Part shown: positions 1 to 5,120 of the stretch, piece after piece | How the letters are laid out: each line of letters starts with the position of its first letter | How positions within the stretch are numbered: position 1 is the stretch's first letter | Assembly (NCBI GenBank): GCA_913776795.1 | Contig: CAJYRH010000471.1 | Span: 1 to 5,120, forward strand | Direction: 5' to 3' | Origin: an uncultured Pseudorhodoferax sp. | GTDB taxonomy: Bacteria; Pseudomonadota; Gammaproteobacteria; Burkholderiales; Burkholderiaceae | Length of the DNA stretch: 5,120 nucleotides | Translations under genes and position numbers: made by a program | The notes under the pieces: generated by a model | Databases searched by the model: none | Told to the model about the DNA's origin: nothing | Seen by the model: only the letters and a program-made list of their open reading frames with translations

Positions 1-1790
1 AGGAGGAGCTGCTGAACCTGCTGCGCCGCGCCCACCATGCCGAGGCGTTCCGCACGCTGGCGCGCGACGTGGAGGGCCGGTTGACCGTGGAGCAGGTAGC
101 GCGCCGGCCAGCGCGCTGCGCCGAGCAGGCGCAGCAGCCGGTCGTGCGTGGCCGGGCGCTCGAGCAGCAGCGCCAGGTAGCTTTCGCGCCGCACCAGCGT
201 CTCCACCCAGTCGGTCCAGCGCAGCGCTCCCTGCAGGCGGTGGGTGGCGTCGATGCCCTCGCCTGGATGCTCGTCACGCAGCCAGTCGGCCGTGCGCTGG
301 ACCAGGCGCAGCAGCCGCCCGCGGCTTTCGTCGCGCAGGGCGGCGACGCGTGGATGGTCGCGCCAGGCCTCGATGCGCCGACGAAAGTCGGGCGGCAGGC
401 GCTCGAGCACGGCGTCGAAGTCGGGCACTGCTGCCCCCTGCGCCTTGGGGCCACCCTTGCAGTTGCCTTTGCAGGGCTTGGTGTCGCCCCCGAGCAGGAT
501 GTCGAATTCCTGCGCGACGAACTCGCGGTGCTGGTCCAGATCGGACAGGAAGGGGCAGCACGAGGCATACCCCAGGGTCCCGGCGATCCAGGCCAGGTCC
601 TCGTCGTTGGACGGCAGCACATGGGTCTGCTGGTCGTCCAGGTACTGGATGCGGTGCTCCACGTTGCGCAGGAACACGTAGGCCTGTGCCAGCCCCTCGG
701 CCGTGGCCTGCGGCATCAGGCCGGCGCGCGTCAGCCGCGGCAGCGCGTCCAGCGTCGAGCGCGTGCGCAGTTCGGGAAACTGGCCGCCGCGCACCACCTG
801 CAGCAGCTGCACGATGAACTCGATCTCGCGAATGCCACCGCGCGAGAGCTTGACGTCGTTGGCGCGCTCGGGATGGCCGGCGGCGCGGCGCGCGGCGTGT
901 TCGCGGATCTGGCGGTGCAGCGTGCGCAACGCCTCGAACACGTTGTAGTCGAGGTAGCGGCGGAACACGAAGGGCAGCACCACGCCCCGCAGCTCGCTGG
1001 CCGAGCCGTCTTCGACGCAGCGGCGCGGCGCCACCACGCGGCTCTTGAGCCAGGCGAAGCGTTCCCACTCGCGGCCCTGCACCTGCAGGTAGTCCTCCAG
1101 GGCGCTGAGCGAGATGGCGGCCGGCCCCGAATTGCCATGCGGTCGCAGCGCCAGGTCGACGCGGAACACGAAGCCGTGCTCGGTGGTGTCGCCGACCAGC
1201 GCGTAGACGGTCTTGATGGCCCGCGCGAAGTACTCGTGGTTGCTGATGCGCCCGCAGCCCTCGGGCGTGCCGGCGGTCTCGCCGTCCTGGTCGTAGATGT
1301 AGATCAGGTCGATGTCGCTGGAGACGTTGAGCTCGCGCGCGCCGAGCTTGCCCATGCCGATGACCCAGAGCTGGGCACGCCGGCCGTCGGGGGTGCAGGG
1401 CATGCCGTGGCGCTCGTCGAGCTCGCGTTCGGCGTGCAGCAGCGCGGTGTCCAGTGCCAGTTCGGCCAGTTCGGTGACGGCCGAGGTCACCACCGCGAGT
1501 TCGGCGCGCTGCTCGCAATCGAGGACCACCAGGCGCTCCATGACCAGCTGGCGCAGCATGCGCAGCGCCGCACCCAGGCCGTGGCCCTGGGCCAGCAGCT
1601 GCGCCAGCGTGCCCTGCATGGCGGCCTTGCGCGGCGGGCCCGGTGGCAGCAGTGCGAGCTCGCCTTCGTAGCGGCGGCGCAGCCGCTGCACGAAACGCGA
1701 ATGCGAGGCCAGGACCGGGGCGTTGGAGAGGGGCGGCGTTAACAAAGGGTCACGGGGAGGGACGGAACCGGTGCCGGGGTCGCGGGTCAT
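1..1790 (-). CDS. glnE: Bifunctional glutamine synthetase adenylyltransferase/adenylyl-removing enzyme (partial, disrupted near the window edge)
   Basis: GlnE adds AMP to, and phosphorolytically removes it from, a tyrosine of glutamine synthetase in response to PII and glutamine; it is cytoplasmic. The frame is open for 596 codons from ATG 1790 to the edge. The adenylyl-removing domain is clear: GMGKLGARELNVSSDIDLIY with the metal-binding pair D159/D161, RVDLALRPHGNSGP (R210-P223), GREWERFAWLKSR around W242, and RGGIREIEF at 317-325. A linker with C440-KGN-C444 follows, then the central helical region ending LLGAARWPARYLL at about 567. These all match betaproteobacterial GlnE in order. ATG 1790 was chosen because SRFVQRLRRRY, near the usual N-terminus, begins about 30 residues later and an AGGA precedes the ATG. 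After L567 (position 90) the expected HPGVIDEL-type continuation is absent, and codons 568-596 (HGQPALHV...) are antisense of another glnE segment. The C-terminal adenylyltransferase domain (full length about 920-950 aa) is not seen. The gene is real; whether it is intact in the organism is uncertain. Confidence 0.94.
   Translation of the reverse strand, partial: MTRDPGTGSVPPRDPLLTPPLSNAPVLASHSRFVQRLRRRYEGELALLPPGPPRKAAMQGTLAQLLAQGHGLGAALRMLRQLVMERLVVLDCEQRAELAVVTSAVTELAELALDTALLHAERELDERHGMPCTPDGRRAQLWVIGMGKLGARELNVSSDIDLIYIYDQDGETAGTPEGCGRISNHEYFARAIKTVYALVGDTTEHGFVFRVDLALRPHGNSGPAAISLSALEDYLQVQGREWERFAWLKSRVVAPRRCVEDGSASELRGVVLPFVFRRYLDYNVFEALRTLHRQIREHAARRAAGHPERANDVKLSRGGIREIEFIVQLLQVVRGGQFPELRTRSTLDALPRLTRAGLMPQATAEGLAQAYVFLRNVEHRIQYLDDQQTHVLPSNDEDLAWIAGTLGYASCCPFLSDLDQHREFVAQEFDILLGGDTKPCKGNCKGGPKAQGAAVPDFDAVLERLPPDFRRRIEAWRDHPRVAALRDESRGRLLRLVQRTADWLRDEHPGEGIDATHRLQGALRWTDWVETLVRRESYLALLLERPATHDRLLRLLGAARWPARYLLHGQPALHVARQRAERLGMVGAAQQVQQLL
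3..98 (+). other. glnE: Inverted internal fragment of glnE (plus-strand reading)
   Basis: Read on the plus strand from position 3, this stretch encodes EELLNLLRRAHHAEAF at 3-50, then RTLARDVEGRLTVEQV up to 98. That is the conserved GlnE block linking the central region to the adenylyltransferase domain, equivalent to E. coli [20 protein letters not shown]. In an intact protein it lies about 40-75 residues after the ARWPARYLL block, on the same strand. Here it is on the opposite strand and abuts that block directly. Beyond position 98 the plus frame reads ARRPARCAEQ, which is not GlnE, while the family would continue with something like ADxLSALADA. There is no start codon or ribosome binding site for it, so it is a displaced piece of glnE, not a separate gene. 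It could result from a local inversion or an assembly or amplification fold-back. The homology is recalled from the family, not searched. Confidence 0.85.
87..101. repeat. Inversion breakpoint on a short inverted match within glnE
   Basis: The two opposed glnE segments meet here. On the minus strand CGCTACCTGCTC encodes R564-Y-L-L567; on the plus strand GTGGAGCAGGTA encodes V-E-Q-V. The shared core GAGCAGGT (90-97) fits both readings, so the exact breakpoint cannot be placed within it. In the unrearranged gene these would be a pair of inverted 8-11 bp words roughly 200 bp apart. The codon boundaries of both strands coincide (codon 90-92 reads GAG on plus, CTC on minus). A symmetrical inversion between the two words would therefore keep the reading frame. 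Confidence 0.7.
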
Positions 1791-1793
1791 AAT
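1788..1793 (+). promoter_or_regulatory. Possible -10 element for yhdP (weak)
   Basis: CATAAT matches the sigma-70 -10 consensus at five of six bases and is one of few AT-rich spots in this GC-rich region. Transcription would start near 1800, leaving a leader of about 15 bases before ATG 1815. No good -35 is present at 17-18 bp upstream (gaaccg or ggaacc). The hexamer overlaps the glnE start codon (CAT at 1788-1790), so it may simply be that start codon's complement. Confidence 0.22.
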
Positions 1794-1814
1794 TCCTGGC
1801 CGATCAAGCTTGCA
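1791..1814. other. 24-bp divergent intergenic gap between glnE and yhdP
   Basis: The gap separates the start codons of the two divergent genes. It is too short to hold two separate promoters, so at least one must lie inside the opposite gene's 5' coding region. It contains the glnE Shine-Dalgarno-like AGGA (minus strand). No comparable purine-rich site precedes ATG 1815 on the plus strand. No terminator hairpin is seen. Confidence 0.7.
1794..1797 (-). promoter_or_regulatory. Probable Shine-Dalgarno of glnE
   Basis: The minus strand reads GCCAGGAATTATG, with AGGA three bases before ATG 1790. The spacing is shorter than ideal. It supports this ATG, since the next in-frame ATG is at codon 58, inside conserved sequence. 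Confidence 0.4.
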
Positions 1815-4800
1815 ATGACTGTTCCGACGCCACGACCTTCACGCCTGCTCAGGCTGGCGGCCGTCCTGGCGCCCTGGGTGCTCGGCGTGGTGCTGGCCGC
1901 GTGGCTGGTCGTTGGCATGGCCTGGGGGGCGCTGCACGGCTGGATTGTGCCGCGAATCGGCGAGTTCCGTCCGCAGCTGGAGGCAGCGGCCAGCCGGGCG
2001 CTCGGGGCCGAGGTGCACATCGGCGCCATCACCGCCAGTTCGGGCCGGATCCTGCCGAGTTTCGAGCTGATCGACGTGGTGCTGCGCGACGCCCAGGGCC
2101 GTGAAGGCCTGCGCCTGGCAAGGGTTTCCGCGCTGCTGTCGCCGCGCTCGCTGGTGCGGCTGGGCTTCGAGCAACTCGTCGTCGACGGCCCTGTGCTGGA
2201 CCTGCGCCGCGGCGTGGACGGCCGGCTCATGGTGGCCGGTGTCGCGATGTCCGAAGGCACGGGCGCCAGCAGTCCCGCCGCCGATTGGATCTTCTCGCAG
2301 CGCGAACTCGCCGTTCGCCAGGCCACGGTGCGCTGGACCGACGAGCGCGCCGGCCAGGCCCCGGTGGAGCTGACCGGTGCCGACCTCGTCATCCGCAACA
2401 GTGCACGCAGCCACCGCATCCGCTTCGATGCCACGCCGCCGGCCGCCTGGGGCCAACGCTTCAGCGTGCGCGCGGCCATGCGCCAGTCGCTGCTGAACCC
2501 GCGCCGCGGCAACTGGCGCGAGTGGGACGGCACCGTCTATGCCGCGTTCCCGCAGCTCGACCTGGCGCAGCTGCACGCGTTGCTGCCGACCGGTGCGGCG
2601 CACGACGTGGCGCTGCTGGCGGGCCGCGGCGGCGTCACCGCCTGGCTCGACATGGTGCACGGCGAATTGCTGGGTGGACAGGCGGACCTGTCCCTGGCCG
2701 ATGCCAGCGCGCGCCTGGGGCCCGGCCTTGCGCCGCTGGCGCTCACCCAATTGCAGGGACGCGTGCGCGGCCGCCTGCTGGCCACCGGCATGGAGATCCA
2801 GACGCAGCAACTGCGCTTTGTCACAGGCCAGGGTGCCCAGTGGCCGCAGGGCGACGTGTTCCTGAGCTACATGCGCGGCGAAAGCCGTGTGCCGGGCCAG
2901 GGTGAGCTGCGCATGGACCGCGTCGACCTGGCGGCGTTGGCCGAGATCGCCGGGCGGCTGCCGCTGGCGCCGCAGTGGCAGGCCGAGTTGCAGGCGCTCG
3001 CGCCGCGCGGCCGGGTGGAACAGCTGAAGGCCCAGTGGACCGGGCGCATCGAGGCGCCTGCCAGCTACCGCGCGCAGGGCCGTGTGCAGGACCTGGGGCT
3101 GGACGCAGGCTCGGTGCCCGCGCGCCGGGCCGACCTGCGGCACCCCGTCGGCCGCCCCGGCGTCGAAGGCCTGTCGGCCGAGTTCACGCTGACCGAGGGT
3201 GGCGGCGAGGCCCGGCTGGCGCTCGCCGACGGTGTGCTCGCGTTTCCTGGCGTGTTCGAGGAGGCGCGCGTGCCGATGGCCCGGCTCGACGGCCTGGTGC
3301 GCTGGCAGCATGCGGGTGCGCGGCTCGCGGTGCAGGTGCCTGAGCTGAGTTTTGCCAACAACGATGCGGCCGGGCATTTGCAGGCGCGCTGGGACAGCCG
3401 GGCCGATGCGCCGGCCGAGGGCTCGCCGCAGGGGCCTGGCGTTCTGGAGCTCGACGGCCGGCTCACGCGCGCGGACGGCACGCGCGTGCACCGCTACCTG
3501 CCGCTCGCCGTGGGCGACCAGGCGCGCCACTACGTGCGCGATGCCGTGCAGCGAGGGCGTGCCAGCAGCGTGCAGTTCAGGGTGCGTGGCGACCTCGGAC
3601 AATTTCCTTACAAGGATCCCAGGCTTGGCGAATTCCACATCGCTGCCGAGGTCGAGGACGTGCAGTACGCCTACGTTCCGACACGCCTGCAGGATGCCGA
3701 CGAGCTGCCCTGGCCGGCGCTGGCCGGCCTGGCCGGGCAGCTGGTGTTCGACCGCAACGGCATGCAGGTGCGCAATGCACGCGGCCAGCTGGCCGGTGCC
3801 GGGGGCTTCGTGGTGGCCAAGGCCGAGGCCGACATTCCCGACTTCGACCAGCCCGAGGTGGCGGTGCGCGCCGAGGGCCGCGGGCCGCTGGCGGGCATGC
3901 TGGCCGTCGTCGCCGCATCGCCGCTGGCACGGATGACCGAGGGCGCGCTGGCGCAGGCCCAGGGCAGCGGCGCGGCCGACCTCAAGCTGCAGCTGGCCCT
4001 GCCGCTGGACCGCCTGCAGGCCAGCCGTGTGCAGGGCGCCGTGGTGCTGGGTGGCAACGACATCGTGCTGCGGCCAGGCACGCCGACGCTGGCGCGTACG
4101 CGCGGCACGGTGGCCTTCAGCGACACCGGCTTCGCGCTGTCCGGCGTACAGACCACCGTGCTGGGCGGCGAGACCCGCCTGGACGGCGGCCTGCAGAGTG
4201 GTGCGCTGGCCGTGCGTGCCCAGGGAACGGCCACGGCCGAGGGCGTGCGCCAGAGCGGCCAGCTCGGCGCGCTGGCGCCGGTGGCCGAGCGCATGAGCGG
4301 CGGCGCCGCCTACACCGCGGCCCTCACGCGCGGAGGTGACGGTGCGCTGGCCTTCACCCTCGACAGCCCGCTGCAGGGCCTGGCGCTGGACCTGCCGGCG
4401 CCCCTGGCCAAGCCCGCCGAGACCGCCCTGCCGCTGCGGGTGACGCTGGCACCGCAGGCGCGCACGCAGGACCAGATCGCGTTGAGCCTGGGCACGGTGC
4501 TGCAGGCGCGCTTCGAGCGCGACACCGCCGCGGCCAGCCCGCGCGTGCTGCGCGGCAGCATCGGCCTGGGCCTGCCCCCCGGCGAGGCCGCCACATTGCC
4601 GGCGCAGGGCGTGGCCATCGATCTGCGGTTCGGCGCGGTCGCGCTCGACGCCTGGCTGGCGCTGGGCGACAGCGCCACGGCGGCGGGCACCGCGGCCGGC
4701 GCCGACGCCGGCTACATGCCCGACCGCTTCACGCTGCGTGCGGACGAACTGCGCTGGGGCAGTCGCGGCCTGCACCAGCTGCAGCTGGACGGCTCGCGCG

Positions 4801-5120
4801 AGGGGGGCACCTGGCGCGCCCGCATCGACGCGCGCGAACTGGCCGGCCAGCTCGAATACCGCCAGGGCGTGGCGGGCCAGCCCGGCAGCGTGCATGCGCG
4901 CCTGCAGCGCCTCGTGATCGCCGCCGGGGAGGAGGACGAGGTCACCACGCTGCTGGACGAGCAGCCTTCCAGCGTGCCGGCGCTGGATGTCGTGGTGGAC
5001 GACTTCGAGCTGCGCGGCAGAAGGCTCGGCCGGCTGGAGGTGAACGCCGTGAACCAGGGGGCGGAATGGCAGCTGAACAAGCTGGCGCTGCGCCTGCCCG
5101 AGGCGCTGTTCGAGGCATCG
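1815..5120 (+). CDS. yhdP: YhdP family AsmA-like phospholipid-transport protein (TIGR02099-type), 3' truncated by the window
   Basis: The frame is open for 1,102 codons from ATG 1815 to the window edge. E. coli YhdP is about 1,270 residues and Burkholderiales versions are somewhat longer, so a few hundred C-terminal residues are missing. In E. coli, YhdP, TamB and YdbH redundantly move phospholipids across the periplasm to the outer membrane. Visible features in order: a basic N-terminus, then an uncleaved signal-anchor helix at about 14-40 (LAAVLAPWVLGVVLAAWLVV); the family signature HGWIVPRIGEFRPQLE at 41-56; SPRSLVRLGFEQL at 109-121; HRYLP at 559-563, leading to DLGQFPYKD at 593-601; and LDVVVDDFELRG at 1057-1068, typical of the region before the C-terminal AsmA-like part. 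Between these are long alternating polar/hydrophobic beta-type stretches with no catalytic motif, fitting a lipid-conducting beta groove. No in-frame start lies between the glnE start and ATG 1815, and the anchor begins at the usual distance from it. There is no clear Shine-Dalgarno sequence. Family assignment is firm; transport function is inferred from E. coli. Confidence 0.93.
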   Translation, partial: MTVPTPRPSRLLRLAAVLAPWVLGVVLAAWLVVGMAWGALHGWIVPRIGEFRPQLEAAASRALGAEVHIGAITASSGRILPSFELIDVVLRDAQGREGLRLARVSALLSPRSLVRLGFEQLVVDGPVLDLRRGVDGRLMVAGVAMSEGTGASSPAADWIFSQRELAVRQATVRWTDERAGQAPVELTGADLVIRNSARSHRIRFDATPPAAWGQRFSVRAAMRQSLLNPRRGNWREWDGTVYAAFPQLDLAQLHALLPTGAAHDVALLAGRGGVTAWLDMVHGELLGGQADLSLADASARLGPGLAPLALTQLQGRVRGRLLATGMEIQTQQLRFVTGQGAQWPQGDVFLSYMRGESRVPGQGELRMDRVDLAALAEIAGRLPLAPQWQAELQALAPRGRVEQLKAQWTGRIEAPASYRAQGRVQDLGLDAGSVPARRADLRHPVGRPGVEGLSAEFTLTEGGGEARLALADGVLAFPGVFEEARVPMARLDGLVRWQHAGARLAVQVPELSFANNDAAGHLQARWDSRADAPAEGSPQGPGVLELDGRLTRADGTRVHRYLPLAVGDQARHYVRDAVQRGRASSVQFRVRGDLGQFPYKDPRLGEFHIAAEVEDVQYAYVPTRLQDADELPWPALAGLAGQLVFDRNGMQVRNARGQLAGAGGFVVAKAEADIPDFDQPEVAVRAEGRGPLAGMLAVVAASPLARMTEGALAQAQGSGAADLKLQLALPLDRLQASRVQGAVVLGGNDIVLRPGTPTLARTRGTVAFSDTGFALSGVQTTVLGGETRLDGGLQSGALAVRAQGTATAEGVRQSGQLGALAPVAERMSGGAAYTAALTRGGDGALAFTLDSPLQGLALDLPAPLAKPAETALPLRVTLAPQARTQDQIALSLGTVLQARFERDTAAASPRVLRGSIGLGLPPGEAATLPAQGVAIDLRFGAVALDAWLALGDSATAAGTAAGADAGYMPDRFTLRADELRWGSRGLHQLQLDGSREGGTWRARIDARELAGQLEYRQGVAGQPGSVHARLQRLVIAAGEEDEVTTLLDEQPSSVPALDVVVDDFELRGRRLGRLEVNAVNQGAEWQLNKLALRLPEALFEAS

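Noticed and set aside
1..89. Novel C-terminal tail of GlnE after residue 567 (HGQPALHV...)
   Set aside because: The opposite strand of the same bases encodes a highly conserved GlnE block, so the tail is antisense of displaced glnE sequence, not a new domain.
274..1518. 414-codon minus-strand frame overlapping glnE
   Set aside because: It is a shifted frame of glnE with an arginine/alanine-rich product and no recognisable motif. The adjacent frame carries full GlnE conservation.
69..1742. 557-codon open frame on the plus strand, antisense to glnE
   Set aside because: It is the same register effect: it ends at the complement of glnE codon 17 (TTA). Only the part before about position 98 resembles a known protein, and that is the inverted glnE fragment, so the rest is a shadow.
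1791..1816. Minus-strand TTGCAA with a 17-bp spacer as a glnE promoter
   Set aside because: The hexamer at the -10 position (TTATGA) matches the consensus poorly and overlaps the start codon itself, so it cannot be supported.
4299..4310. Perfect 12-bp palindrome GGCGGCGCCGCC
   Set aside because: It lies within yhdP and encodes an ordinary S-G-G-A-A stretch. Such palindromes are expected in this GC-rich sequence, and no T-tract or partner site suggests a terminator or operator.
1839..4895. 1,018-codon open frame on the minus strand, antisense to yhdP
   Set aside because: It lies in exact antiparallel codon register with yhdP, where stops can arise only from sense TTA, CTA or TCA codons. These are almost absent at this GC content. 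It ends precisely at the yhdP TCA codon for S9. Its product is low-complexity, rich in A, R, Q, H and G, with no family motifs.

Overview
The window is GC-rich DNA with two large genes that diverge from a 24-bp gap. Both run off the window. Strong GC bias at third codon positions, the type of GlnE encoded, and the glnE/yhdP head-to-head pair all suggest a betaproteobacterium of the order Burkholderiales, most likely Comamonadaceae-like. The taxon is inferred from protein resemblance; no search was run.

Left part (1-1790, minus strand): the 5' two thirds of glnE, the bifunctional adenylyltransferase/adenylyl-removing enzyme that controls glutamine synthetase. The adenylyl-removing domain and central region are intact and collinear with the family down to about residue 567. 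There the homology stops abruptly, about 90 bp before the window edge. The last ~95 bp instead encode, on the PLUS strand, a GlnE segment that should lie some 40-75 residues further downstream in the same protein. The window therefore contains an inversion or fold-back breakpoint inside glnE, at about 87-101, on a short inverted match. This is the most notable feature here. It is either a small real inversion or, quite possibly, an assembly or amplification chimera. The sequence left of position 1 would decide.

Middle (1791-1814): a 24-bp gap between the two start codons. A weak -10-like hexamer for the rightward gene overlaps the glnE start codon. No terminator or RNA gene is visible.

Right part (1815-5120, plus strand): the first 1,102 codons of a yhdP-type gene (AsmA-like, TIGR02099-type). 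It encodes an inner-membrane-anchored, largely periplasmic protein whose E. coli relative helps move phospholipids to the outer membrane. The C-terminal end lies beyond the window.

The two genes have no obvious shared function (nitrogen-assimilation control versus envelope lipid homeostasis). Their pairing appears to be a conserved neighbourhood rather than a pathway. There are no mobile elements, tRNAs, rRNAs, CRISPR arrays or convincing terminators. I do not see a new defence or other accessory system here.
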